Assembly (NCBI GenBank): GCA_030248215.1
Contig: JASANG010000897.1
Coordinates: forward strand, 62,001-126,000
Origin: Enoplolaimus lenunculus
Lineage: Eukaryota; Nematoda; Enoplea; Enoplida; Thoracostomopsidae
Reading direction: 5' to 3'
DNA length: 64,000 nt
The notes beneath the pieces were generated by a model that was not told the DNA's origin, made no database searches, and worked only from the letters and a program-made list of their open reading frames with translations. A program made the translations under genes and the position numbers. Positions 47,301 through 58,900 of this stretch are shown one piece after another. Within the stretch, counting starts at the first letter, position 1, and each line of letters opens with the position of its first letter.

Positions 47301-48674
47301 GGCTCTGGGTATACCTTGGTAATGTGTTTATGTGGCGGTAATAAAATTTAAAGAAGCGGTTTTTATAGAACATTATTTGAATAATTAACGAATCCAAATA
47401 CACTATACAAATATCTCCATTGGGCATTGTCGTACTGAATGTTGTTTTCAGACGAAAGCTTAAATTTGTGCAAATTCAATGTCTGGTTAAAAACATCATC
47501 CGCTCACGATGAACACTGAAATCGACAACCGTTAAACAACTTTTGTTACGCGCACCTTCCACGCTTTGAAGTGTTTCATGAAATGAGGCAGCATTTGCCG
47601 CAGCTGCTGGTCCTGGTACCGTAATAATGATTGGACTCAGACCGAAGCTACCAAAACCGCCGCAACAACATCCACATTGTCGTTTGTGTCGCTGAGTTCC
47701 TGTAGAGCAATCAATAAGCATATGAGTACTATAGACAGACAGTGTTTGGGTCAGTATACAACTGTTAGTGTAGCGCTATACTTTGTTGTCCTCCGTCACC
47801 CGCACGGTACCGTTCGGCGCGGTCCGTAACCGTGCGGTATCGTACGCAAATACCTCATGTACAATAAAACATGGTGACGGACGGCGCTGGGCGTCAAGTA
47901 TAGCGCAACCCTCATGCGGCTGCTTTCCCGCACTGCAAAAAATGGGGAGTCAAATTGACTCCCTCTGAAACAGGCTCTACGGGACTACACAAACTGAGTC
48001 AAATTCGACTCCGCCAGAGTCAAACGTGCGGCTAAATGAGTTGAATTTGATTCTGGCGGAGTCTAATTTGACTCAATTTGTGGAGTCCCGTAGAGCCTGT
48101 TTCGGAGGGAGTCAATTTGACGCACCATTATTGCAGTGCGGAGCTTTGTTAATTCTAACTTTATACATCATCCACTTTATCTTTGCCCGCCGTGTGGAAA
48201 ATTTAGTCCTCATTTTACTATCACAACTAGTAAAAATCTTACCCAAGTGGAAATTGGTAAGATCTAAAATAAGTATTGGTAAATTAAAACAGTTTTTAAA
48301 ACAGAAAAAGCGGCCATCTCAATAGTGGCCTTTTCGGTTTAGATCCATAGATTTACCCTACGTTGCGTAAAAGACCATGAAGAAAATCTCGTCAATAAAA
48401 GGCTTGATGTGATTTTGTAGACATTTATGAAATCTGTTTGCTTTGCAACAGTCGCAAAACGTTTATTGGTTTATTGATTTATGGAATTTAGATCAGAGAC
48501 CAAAGGACTGCGCGCTTTGCCTATTTTAAAATCAAGTTTAAACCCAAAATTGAAGTTACTCTTATCGCATACTTTTAAACGCGGCGATCATTTCACTATA
48601 CCTGTTGCCTTTTGTGGTGCTTTGAGGTCAGCATTTATCTGTGTTATCATAGATGCATACAAAAGCAGTAGCAT
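44361..48674 (-). CDS. Secreted cysteine-rich protein with furin-type site and EB-like module
   Basis: Four minus-strand exons join in phase: 48602-48674, 47556-47699 (or to 47550 with the GTAACA donor), 45803-46011 and 44361-44687 (TAA), giving about 250 residues. Exon 1 is a signal peptide, MLLLLYASMITQINA. Exon 2 reads RHKR (28-31), a furin-type cleavage site, directly before QCGCCCGGFGSFG. Then comes a hydrophobic PIIITVPGPAAAANAA stretch. Exon 3 is Ser/Thr/Asn-rich with NRRRP and a run of four Asn. The last 37 residues (214-250) hold eight cysteines ending CCKCRNGYRPDNPDC, like EB or EGF-type modules of nematode extracellular proteins. Function is unknown. A matrix or cuticle protein, or a processed secreted peptide, is plausible. 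Confidence 0.75.
44830..45318. mobile_element. Element in intron 3 of the EB-like gene, with fossil integrase-like stretch
   Basis: AGACGGGCTAGATTTCC on the left and the inverse GGAAAAGTTTAGCCCGGTCT on the right suggest terminal inverted repeats. Inside, around 45050-45180 on the minus strand, a broken stretch loosely resembles the end of an LTR-element integrase core. Whether the two belong together is not known. Confidence 0.35.
45325..45455. repeat. GGCCC/TTAGGC MITE copy
   Basis: TTCCTAAGCCTAAGCTTAAG core and right end GATCCGGCCCTGTTCTGTAT followed by ATGGGCC. It sits in intron 3 of the EB-like gene. Confidence 0.55.
46640..46720 (+). repeat. tRNA-like SINE head
   Basis: GATTGGTGATGG, then TATACGCCTCCCAC (CCC in the anticodon position), then CCGGAGTTCGAATCCTAGC as a B-box/T-arm. 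The acceptor does not pair, so not a tRNA gene. A related T-arm in inverse orientation is at 48983-49002. It lies in intron 2 of the EB-like gene. Confidence 0.45.
47771..47911. mobile_element. Small inverted-repeat element
   Basis: TAGCGCTATACTT near the left end and AAGTATAGCGCAACC at the right end are inverted. The GC-rich interior includes CCGCACGGTACCG and CCGTGCGGTATCG. It lies in intron 1 of the EB-like gene, 20 bases from the next element. Confidence 0.45.
47931..48138. mobile_element. Hairpin MITE of the CACTGCAAAAAATGG family, 208 bp
   Basis: The two halves are inverted copies: CACTGCAAAAAATGGGGAGT to GACTCCGCCAGAGTC on the left, mirrored on the right to GCAGTG. The inverted arms are about 90 bp each. 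A partial copy lies at 32356-32440, and a copy reduced to its tips at 51166-51212. It lies in intron 1 of the EB-like gene. Confidence 0.75.
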
Positions 48675-50180
48675 ACATAGAGTATTTAAACCATACATAG
48701 TATATACCTAGCACGAGCAGGAAAGTGAGCGAAACCTGCATAAATTGAATCCACCATTGAACGCAGAGATGCAATTGAATAAAGATTTTTTACTCGACCC
48801 GCGTCTTAGCCGCTGAAGGTTCATTTGTATACATGCGTGTGTACCCGTTCAAAATTGCTTTACCCGCGACCCACGCTAAAACACCTTTATTACTGTAGTC
48901 AGTAACAATTTGCTAATTTGTGTTGATATAACCCTTTCTCACATGAATATCTTCAGTTTCAAATGAGACGTAATTTCAAGGTAAGATTCGAACCCCAGTA
49001 TCACGGGCGTATATAATTGTATTTAGTTGCTCATAGTATACTCTATGAGTGAGAGGGATAATTAATATATAATCGTTTTATCTTGGTATACGTCGCAATA
49101 AACTTTATTAGTAACAGGAATGGTGCAGACCGAGAAGAAAAATGCCGCTGTTGATCGTCGGTAACTTTTGCCCGATGAGATGAAATTACGCAGTTAAAAT
49201 AATGTACAATTTGTAAAATTGAAGTTCACATTTTTGGCAAAAATTACGCTTTAAGCGTCTTTTTAACGAATCTCCACAATTCAAGCTTCCAACATTGCTC
49301 GAAAGTTACAAACAAACCTACTGCATATAACTACTTTTATAATATAGGTACAAAAAGACGTTGTCGAAGTTCTGAGTCCCCTAGCAAAAATTCTACAAAG
49401 TATAAACTAGGGATATCTTAGTAGACATGGTTTGAGATAATACTATTGTCAGGGGACAGGGCGAATTCATCCGATTCCAGACTTAACAAGGGATTCGATG
49501 TCCGATTTAGAACTCAGAAGCCCGTCGAACTCGCTAACAAACAGAACTCAAGTTAAGCTTTACTAACAAGTAATACTAGTAGTCATTCGAATTAAATAAA
49601 ACACAAAATACACGACTTACAGTTACCCGATTATCAACTCTTTGACTTGAGAACTAACAGAAAAAATAAACTCCAGATGATTTGAAATCATTTTCTAACT
49701 CCAAGAGAATTAACACCAAAAGACAAACATAAAAGAACATAACAATCAATGCATAGAAATCAAAAGAAGACAGAACATATCTGGAATTAACCAGGAATCA
49801 TAATAATTGAGCAAAATACATGTTCTTTTTTTACAGAGTTATATTAAAACTAGTTTCTAAACCCCACTATAACTCGCAGCTGACTTCTCTTCTTTTGGTT
49901 TAATATCCAGGTTTTTCATTCAGAGAGGAAAACTAGTTTTTCTTCTCTTGGGTTATTGTCTTTAGTAAAATAGTTTGTCTCACGGGTATGTCATTACCCG
50001 GTTTTGCTGTTACCGTTTAGGGATTAGCCGTGGGGACCGCTCACACAAAGTATGGATGTCGATTTGCTATGCCTGATTCAGATGCAGACCTCAGGTTGTA
50101 CCCTGGTATGGTCCTGGTATGGTAGAAATAAAAAACCATAATTCTATCTAAAAAGTAAAACAATGAAACTGCGAGCTAAT
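48675..50180. other. Upstream of the EB-like gene, no gene seen
   Basis: 48765-48880 is an ACCCGCG-type repeat piece. 48983-49002 is a tRNA T-arm-like remnant. 49448-50055 starts TGTCAGGGG and ends CGCTCACA and could be an old solo LTR, but the flanks show no matching target duplication. 50090-50110 has a CAGGTTGTACCCTG end of the CCGGAA family. Confidence 0.35.
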
Positions 50181-50520
50181 GGCTGGGTTTTTGAAATCTT
50201 ACTAAAGTGTTTGCTTTAAGTTATACGTTAGTAATTGCTTAAATGGTGGACTTTAGTAAATACTTAAAATTTTTGAGCAAAAACAAATAAACGCAAAATG
50301 TCAGCCATTGTCATAACAACAAAGTAAGAGTTTTGTTTTATATTGAAGAGGGACCAATAGGTCACTATTTCAATTTGACAAAAGTTATTATGCCTGAATG
50401 GTAAATTTGTAATCTATCAAATTTAGACACCGACATAAGTATTTACTTAACTTAAAGTACGCTTTAAAAACGACAAAATGGCTAAGTTAATTACTTAACA
50501 AATACTTAGAGTTTTTACAC
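50181..50520. mobile_element. ACTTAAG-family MITE, copy 1
   Basis: It begins GGCTGGGTTTTTGAAATCTT and is rich in TTACTTAAC, AAATACTTA and AGTACGC words. An inverted copy at about 56108-56445 ends AAATTTCAGAAACCCAGCC. Non-coding. Confidence 0.55.
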
Positions 50521-51165
50521 GCCCGCCCGCATATTAATAATATTCCGTATCGTTAGAGGTTTTAAAATATATGTGTTTTGTATCTTCCATGGTTAAGGCT
50601 GCTCTTTTACAGACCCACCACAAACCTGGACGGCTCTAAAAGGAACATGGGCCAGTTTGTTGATGGATGTAGTTATTATTGGCCAGGGCGATTAAAGTTT
50701 TTGTGGATGGTATCGAATATTCTACCATTAAGTATCCCTAAACGGTTTCATTGATGTTTAAAAGTTTTCTGTTGGGAGAATGTGGACGTGCAACATGAAG
50801 CGCTTGATACTGTATAAAGTGTTCTATAGCATTTTTAAAAAATTCTACCAAAAATACCAGACAAAAAGTTAAAAAAATTTCTCGTGGGTTTAAGCAGTCA
50901 AAAACTTTAAACTTCTACAGCACTGAACACAATAAGAAAGGGGTGAGATATATTTTTGACGGTCCAGAGTTTTCCCCTGTTATTCGGTTAGAACTGACTT
51001 TTTCCAAACTATTTTTGTTGACTGCCATACGCGGGTTGTCTCAGTGTCTGTTAATACATATTTGAGCAGTCTGGATCATTGTTCTGTTTTAACCTTATTC
51101 GGGACTGTAATTATGATTTATAGACTATATCCACATCAGATTCATATTAGAAATGCAAACTTCTA
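50521..51165. other. Intergenic, no gene seen
   Basis: 50590-50655 carries TACAGACCCACCACAAACC and AAAGGAACATGGGCC, an end shared with 40740-40800. The rest is AT-rich. Confidence 0.4.
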
Positions 51166-51212
51166 CACTGCAAAAAATGGTGAGTCAATTTGACTCACCA
51201 TTTTTTGCAGTG
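51166..51212. mobile_element. 47-bp near-perfect palindrome made of two element tips
   Basis: CACTGCAAAAAATGGTGAGT and its inverse meet around a CAATTTG centre, giving 23 paired bases per arm with only the central bases unpaired. TA flanks both ends, suggesting a TA target duplication. It is the same family as 47931-48138 with the whole interior gone. Confidence 0.7.
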
Positions 51213-54200
51213 TATGATTGCGATTCAAAATGTCGAGCTCTCCTCTTTACACCATCCTTTGTAATCGGTTTACTACAATGAAGAAATGTATTAAACATAT
51301 TTTGTAAACGCCGTCTCTTGTCACAGGAATCTCGTCACATCATTGTTTTCAGCTATCAAAATACACAGAATTTATAACTCTGTACTGTAACGCCTGGCGT
51401 CGTCTCATCAGTGCAGTCTTCTAGCAAAGGTGTAAAACGCTCAGCAAATTAAAGTAGACGGAACACATTGTTTAACCTTAACTTTGTCAACAAATGCGCA
51501 ACAAAATAAACATTTCATACCGTTTCAAACGAAGTAGCAAATGTTTACACAACTTGTATTCAAACCGCTGTTGTATTCCGTGCAGTGCTTCAACGAACGA
51601 ATTGTGTTTTGTAAAATATTACAATTTATTCATAAAGCCCAATTCACACGTGCAAGTTTTTTAAGCGTCAACTTGCAGCTTCAACGTGGACGAGTTACTT
51701 GCGTGGAAACATTTTCAATCAGAATTTTGACATGAATTTATTCGAATAATTTGCAGACGACTGTAGTAAATATTAAGCATAAGCTATGAATTATGAGTTC
51801 AGCCAATGATGATGAATCAATTCTTGTTGCGAGATTATTTATTCATCATGAATAAATTGCAGTTGCAAGTTCTTCAACTGAATTTTTGAAAAAACTTCAC
51901 CTCCATGTTTCAGCTGCAAGAAACATTCACGCGTGGAGAAGGCTGTACTTGAAATTTCATGATTTGAAAAGCTTTCATACCAATAAAATTTTCATTTAAT
52001 GCTTAAAAATAAAAAACAAGCCCCGTCACAATCGCCAGAGGCTGCGAAATATCAAACAACTTTGATATTTGAATTAATTCAAGTTTCTTGAATAAATTCA
52101 AAAAGTCTGAATTATTCTGAAGCGCTCAACAACGTGTCTTCCAATTGGCCAATCAAAATGCAGGTGTAAGAAATTCAAGCGACTGGCAACTGCGTCCACA
52201 GGAGCGAATTTAATCAAAAATTCCAGTCAATAAATTTTCAGCTGCAAGAACCTCAAAGCTGTTTTGTGACGAAGTTTGCACATGCAATTTAAGTTGAATG
52301 TGCAAGTTTTGAATAGGGGTAAGCATCTCAGATGGCTTATTCACTATAAAACCATAGAGTCACATCACTATTTTACTTCCATAATAAAAAATCAGGTAAA
52401 ACTATTTACATCTGCCAGCTATTTGTGGTTTTGGGTTCAGCAAAAATCTGCTAAATCATAATACATTTAGTTTTAAAGACCTGGGAGGGCAATTTTTTGT
52501 AATCTTCGCGGTCAAAATGTACCAAGTCGAATTATCTTAGCTTCCGAAACAATGCAGAGCTATTTTATAGCGTCAGAACAGCGTTTTCAAATTTGTAATG
52601 GATGATATCTCTGCACACGAAATTGTTCCTTGAACATTGTCACACAAATAGTCTGATTACAATGTTTAGTACATAAACTGCGTTAGATGGAACGTTTAGT
52701 AATGTTAATGCGCTTTAGTAGTGAAATATTAATGGGTAAACAAAACTTGAGTCTTTTCCGTTTAACAAATATTTTTCAGTCACGAGTTTGGCATTAGGAC
52801 CGAAGAAACTCAACATTTTCAAAATGCAAGTGCAGGGTGTGAAATGATCAAGTAGGTCATGAGGAGTCCAAATGTTCAAAAATATTTAAAATAGGACTAT
52901 TTCGGGTGAACCCCGACACAACCCCAAAATTGTGTTTTTAGCACCAATAAATGAGAGATGCTTATCGACTTTCGATGACCCTATGTTTTTGCCTATCAGA
53001 CAAATATTGTCTTGTTGCTAAAGTGCTTAGGTTTAAAATTTATTGCAGCTATAAACACAAAATGTTAAATGTTAAAGTTCATATCACCATCGATCTGCAA
53101 AATTCAAGTTTGACTTCTCAGGCGCGGGTAAAAGGTGGGTCGTTTGCATTAAGGGGTTTTCAATGATTACAAGCAAGATAATCTTCTAGGGGGGCCAAAA
53201 TTTTTTAGGCGGGACTGAGCCCCCTCTCTTTGGCTACGAGCCCGTCCACTCTGGGTGGTACAGTTGGGAGAGTTGGGACAGTATGTGTAATGGGAAAAGC
53301 TGGGCACTATTATATTGACCCCAAAAAATTAACTAACAGGCTCTCTCAAATTTCTGTTGTGTGCGGGGCAAGTAAAAAGGGCCTATGTATAATATATATT
53401 TGGCAGTGTATATTAATACGTCTACAAGAGTGCCTGCTTGTATATAGAATATTTATCCTAGTACATTTAAACAAGAGCGATGAAAAAGAGTCCACTTTGG
53501 TGGTATGGGAAAACAACGTTATACCCCAAATGACTTAGCTAGGAATAATGGTAGGCGTATGGTGAGCACCGTGACACAGAATATGAGGTGGGGCCACACA
53601 AGGCATTCAGTAATAATTATGTAAATATTGGAAAGTTTGATTTTCAAACATTTTTATTTAGAAAAATGAGTGCTGTTGCAAGCAGTTCAATTTTGTTAGT
53701 AAACTGTGCGGACGTGTTTTCGAAAAACTTGATTCTAAGAGCTGAAAATTCGCTTACGCCTGTCAGTCGGGTAGGATCTGGGACGAGACCTTTTAGTAAG
53801 CAGCTGCAAAAGCGAGCTAGAGCGGGGATCGAATTCTCAGCCTATGGATCCTTAAGCGAACACTCTACCACTGCGCCACGCAGCCCGCCTGTCCAAATGC
53901 ATTTTTCGTCGACTATGTGTCGACCGTATGCTGCCAGCTAGCATACATACAGTGCACTGCACTATATTGCATGTGCACAGAACGGACAAGCATGTCTCAC
54001 ATGCTTACAACGCCATTTAAGCAAGTTTTTTGAAGTGTTCAACAGTAATTCGGTGATGAAAATTGTTTCAAATTCCGTATGAAAATTGTTTCAAATTCCG
54101 GGCCCTGTAAAGAAAAACTAATCCCAGCCGAACTGATCTAGTCTGTGGGGTGCTCTGTTCCTTACGCCCTCCGGCTATGCATTATTTTACATAAATTATG

Positions 54201-54401
54201 TTTATTAATTTGTAACCCCTGAAGTCAATAACCAATGCACACGTGCTACACAGTATATACATAATGTACGCAGTAAGCTGTAAACCACGTACGTATAACA
54301 AAACTCCAAATCTATATAAGCGATCATACGAATAAATGAAGCAGTGTAGCAATATAGTTTTTCATAGTTCATAACACTTAATGTACTGATGATTGTACTT
54401 T
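51213..54401. other. Intergenic, repeats, no gene seen
   Basis: 51640-52310 has inverted ends (CACACGTGCAAGTTTTTTAA on the left, TGAATGTGCAAGTTTTG on the right) and many CTTGCAGCTGAA-type words, so it is probably a TIR element. 53150-53250 ends GGCTACGAGCCCGT, like the MITE at 2994. Short frames at 52951, 53230 and 53588 have no splice support. Confidence 0.35.
53815..53886 (-). repeat. tRNA-like SINE head, Leu-type
   Basis: On the minus strand GGGCTGCGTGGCGCAGTGG, then TAGAGTG (A-box region), then CGCTTAAGG (AAG in the anticodon position), then GAATTCGATCC (B-box region). The anticodon and acceptor stems do not pair, so it is a remnant and not a working tRNA. Confidence 0.45.
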
Positions 54402-55396
54402 GTTGAGCAAAACTCGGAGTTTTGCGAAGCGTTTTATGGTTTGTACTCTGGGTTCAAAAGGTGGATGTCCATCCGTCCGTCTGTCCGCCCGAAAAGAATT
54501 TTAGGAACGGCTGAACCGACTTTGATAAACTTTTTATGTTTGAAAGCCAATTATCTTGGGGTGTTTATCTGTTAGAAGCAATCTAATTTCAGCATTAAAG
54601 GGTTTTCAGTGCGAGGAATCTGCATAAACAACGGTTTATAAACCTCCAAAAGCGATAATCGATAATTGATTTGTTAGCTGATATATAGATAATTTTAATA
54701 TTAGCATAGTTTGTAAGCTTAAATTAGGACTTTTTTACAATATTTCACTAATTATTAAGGTTAAAAGGAATATAATTTCAGCACTAAAGGGTTTTTAGGT
54801 GCGAGGAATTTGAATAAATTGTTTACAAACCTCCAAAACCGATAATTGAATAGTTTGCTAATAGCTGATTTGCATATTAGCTTAATTGACAAGGCAAAAT
54901 TAGGAATTTTTAAATTATTTTAATAATTATTAGGGTTTACTGAAGGTGTTCGGGTGCGAGGACTCGGAATAAATTGTTTATAAATGTTCCAAACCGATAA
55001 TTTAGTAGTTAGCTAATTGATAGTTTGCATATAAGCATAATTGATAAGCCTAAATTAGGCGTTTTTGCAACATTTCAGTAATTATTAGGGTTACAAGCAA
55101 TCTAATTTCAGCAATAATGGGTTTTTGGGTGCGAGGAATCTGAATAAATTGTCTACAAACCTTTAAAACTGATTATCGAATAGTTAGCTGCCTAATTTGC
55201 ATATTTGCTTAATTGATAAGTCTAAATAATGGCTGTTTAAATTATTTCTTAAATTATTAGGCTTACTGAATGGTTGTTGAGTGCGAGGAATCTGAATCAA
55301 TTGTTTACAAACCTCCAAAACCAATAAATGAATAGTTAGCTAATAACTAATTTGCATATTAGCTTAACTGCTTATGTGTGTTCGAGCTTCGCTCAA
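54402..55396 (+). mobile_element. Element with GAGCGAAGCTCG-type ends, GTCC repeats and internal satellite, copy 1
   Basis: It starts TTGAGCAAAACTCGGAGTTT and ends GTTCGAGCTTCGCTCAA, inverted at the tips. Near the left end lie CCGTCCGTCTGTCCG and GGAACGGCTGAACCGA. The body is about five diverged copies of a 165-195 bp unit (CTAATTTCAGCACTAAAGGG, then GTGCGAGGAATCTGAATAAA, then TAATTTGCATATTAGC). No coding frame. A partial second element follows at 55397-55850. Confidence 0.65.
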
Positions 55397-55850
55397 TACA
55401 TGTAGTCCCACTACGACTGGTCCTGGGGTGTTAAACTTGCATTGGGGTTTTAAAAATTTATACCGTTTATTTGCTACAGGCTAATTTGCATAATTAGTTA
55501 AGCCTAAATTAGGACTTTTTACATTATTTCACTAATTATTACAATTACAAGCAATCTAATTTCAGCACTAAAGAGTTTTTGGATGTGAGGAATCTGAATA
55601 AATTGTTTACAAACATCCAAAACCGATAATTGAGTAGGTAGTTAATTAATAGTAATTTGCATATTAGCATAATTTATAAGCCTAAATTGGGACTTTTACA
55701 ATATTTCACGAATTATTAGGGTTACTGAATATTTTTGGGTGCGAGGAATCTGAATAATTTGTTTACAAACCTCCAAAAACGATAAATGAATAGTTAGCTT
55801 ATAACTAATTTGCATATTAGCTCTATGTCTATGAGTGTGTTCGAGCTTTA
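55397..55850 (+). mobile_element. Partial copy of the satellite-bearing element
   Basis: It begins with CTACGACTGG and GGGTGTTAAACTTGCATTGG, a 5' internal part also present at 61905-61935, followed by two satellite units and a decayed end (TGTTCGAGCTTTAGC). It is joined directly to copy 1. Confidence 0.5.
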
Positions 55851-55940
55851 GCTTATATATATACTGTTTATGTATATAGTGTATCATAGATGTCTTATGT
55901 TCTTGTTTTTGTTTTTATATTCAATTTGTATTAAATTTCT

Positions 55941-58900
55941 ATGGGCCGCTCTGATGTTGGACGACTGCTTATAAAAGTCTGCGGATGGTTTCCAATAATT
56001 GTAATAAGTGCCATTTTAGTATGGAGTTACTACGCGTACATCGTCCAGCTGTGTATCTGTAAGTTGTATGCCGGGTGTACTTAGTTTTTTTAAAGAATTA
56101 TCAATTATGCTACTTTGGTACTTAAGTACGTGCTAAGTAATTACTTAGCCATTTTGTCGTTTTTAAAAGCGTACTTAAATTAAGTAAATACTTAAGACTC
56201 TGACGAATCTGATATATTACAAGTTAACCGTTCAGGTATGCTAACATTGGTTTTCCTGAAATTGTAAACTGGTGGTGCATCCTTAATATAAAGCAAAACT
56301 GTTACTTTTTTGTAATGACAGTGGGTCGCATTTGGCGTTAACCTGTTTTGTTCGAAAAGCTAAGTATTTACTGAAGTCATTGACTTAAGTAATTACTTAA
56401 GCATAGCTTAAGTAAATACTTAAGTAAAATTTCAGAAACCCAGCCAATGTCTTTGAAATGAATATGTGCAAAACAATTTATACCAAAAAATAAACAAAAC
56501 ACTTACTTGTAGTACTAACTATGTCAACCAGTAATGTTTTTAGCTTTGTAATATTAAGTTTACTTTTTTGCTTTACTATGTTTAGAAATGGTTTTAGTTC
56601 TTTTAAATTATGTATTTTATTCCATTCAAGGAATTCAGAATACAATCAGGCGTCCAAAACGTCAGAGATTGATGTAATCGGGTATAACATTCCGTATTTT
56701 GTCACTTGATTTTTCAATATTTTTGGTGTTTATAATTAGGGATGTGCTATGCCGTGTGTAATTTTTAAAATATGCCGAACCGAAACCGATGCAGATCCCA
56801 ACTTTAGAACAGCATGCTTAAAGAACAGATAGGATACTACATTACGTCATTATGCGACATGTTGTTGTTGTGAGCTCAATTTCATGCAGGTATTTTCCGA
56901 GAAGTGGGAACTTGCCGTCTGCCCGGAATTGTGCCAGTACAACTCGACATTTTGTGGTCAGGCCTGCTTCTTTGTCCCGTGTTGGCGGCGACCGCAGTCC
57001 CCGTGGCTGGCTGCGTTGTACCTATCGATCTTTCCTTTCGCACTTGGGGTAATCCGAGAGTTCCACACTCTGTTAAACAAATGGAGTAGGACCTGTTGAC
57101 CTGCTTTGGGCAGGTTTCTGAGCATGGCATTGTGGACATCTTTTTTACCGCAACCAGAATTTCGAAGGTTCCTGAGGGTGAAGTTTAACTCTTTGTTGTG
57201 GTTTGATCGGGTGCTCAGTGAGCTGGCAAATGACGTTCATGGTTTCCTTTTTGCCTTCGTGATAACAGGTTTTACAGCGAGATAGGCAGGTGCATGATCA
57301 CGGTGGAGTGGTGAACAGCCGTCGAACTGGGGGACTTTGTCGCTTCCAGGAGGCGTTGTCTGGTCTTAACGACCCTGCCGACTTTTTGATGCTGTCAAGG
57401 TCGATGGTCCTTATTTTTGCTGTGATTTGCGATTGAAGTTATTGCCAATCCGCTTTGGAATAGCTTAGCGTCTTGGGGCGCTGCGGGGAGCGCTTGACGT
57501 GTTGCACTTTAATGGGCCCAAGAATATGGTAGTGATTAGAACAATGCATCCGAACGCTTCAACCGTAACCACCATAAACGATTATAATTTTTATGAGAAC
57601 GGTTCGTTTCAATTAATTTTTTAAAACAGAAACGCAAGTGAAATATGTTTCTCGGATCAGACATACTGATTATATGCGACCAAATGAAATTGATAGCATT
57701 CCAACTCTCTGTTATCTGCAAAAAGTTCGGCAAGGGACTACATATTTTTTGTAGTGCCGATTCCGATACTCACGAAAAGTGCCGATTATTACCGATACTA
57801 ATGCCGGCGCCGACTACGCGGCACATCCCATTTATAATTTTGCATCCAAAGGCAAAAAAGCGGTATGGTTGGCGGCAGTATTTTAGTCAAATTAAGCAAA
57901 AAATTAATTGTTAGGAATCAGATAGAAAAAAGAAGTGAAAATGACTTATGAAACTTCAAATAATGTGACAATAAATTAGAATTGCAGTTGCTATTTTGGT
58001 GGTATCTGAATGTTTCAGTTTCGATTGATTCCGTTGTGCTCCAAGGTACGTAAGTTTTAAATTACCAAGTAAATTTAAATTTTGTAGTACACAGGGTAGA
58101 TTAACAAATTTGTATACTCAAGACAGACTCAAAAGCCCAAACTTTTAATATTTGTACGCACTGTGAACTCTGTGCAACATGATTCTTAAATAGCTTTTGT
58201 CATTTACTGTATACGTATATATTTGGAATGTGCGGGTGTATAAGTATAACTATAATCAAGAGTAGATAATCGCTATTTGACAACAGTGTGCAATTGGGAA
58301 CATTCTGTGTAGAAAAGAATGTACCCGGCACGCGTTGCGTTTTTGCCCCACTCCCCCTTTATTATGAAGGGGGTACAACCGGTGCGAACCATGGCACTTT
58401 ATGTATGCGGCGTCAAACATGCTCCCCTTGTAGTTTAATTTCGGGATATTTATGTGATAGCAACCCCCTCTAAACAAAGGGCGGTCGGCCAAAAACGCAA
58501 TACCCGGTAGTACATTTTGTATCATGCGGGACCCCAAGAGCTGCACACTCTTGTAATTATTCACTATTGCTATAACGAATAAAGTGGATTTTCATAACGG
58601 AGATAATATTTGTGCTGACGCGAAATTTCATCTTTTTGCTGCACTGTATAGAGTATGTAGCATACGTCTTGTTATTATTGTCATTTAGGGCGTATGAGCG
58701 ATTGGATACTCAATAACAAATCATTGTTGTATAGATTAGATATTCGCTTATTTTTCAGTCGTGTTGGGAATATTGTTCAATTTGTTATTTTTTCTGCTAT
58801 GTTGGTCGTTTTACCGCACAGTGTTCTCACATGTTGCGCATCCTCCTATTCAGGTATGTTAAGCTAACCATTAGCGTTCCAACAGGAACTACATTTCACC

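Noticed and set aside
49448-50055. A solo LTR
   Set aside because: TG...CA-like ends are present but the flanking bases do not match, and no coding LTR element with this end was found; kept only as a possibility in the region note.
53815-53886. A tRNA-Leu gene on the minus strand
   Set aside because: Acceptor and anticodon stems do not pair; only the A- and B-box regions survive.
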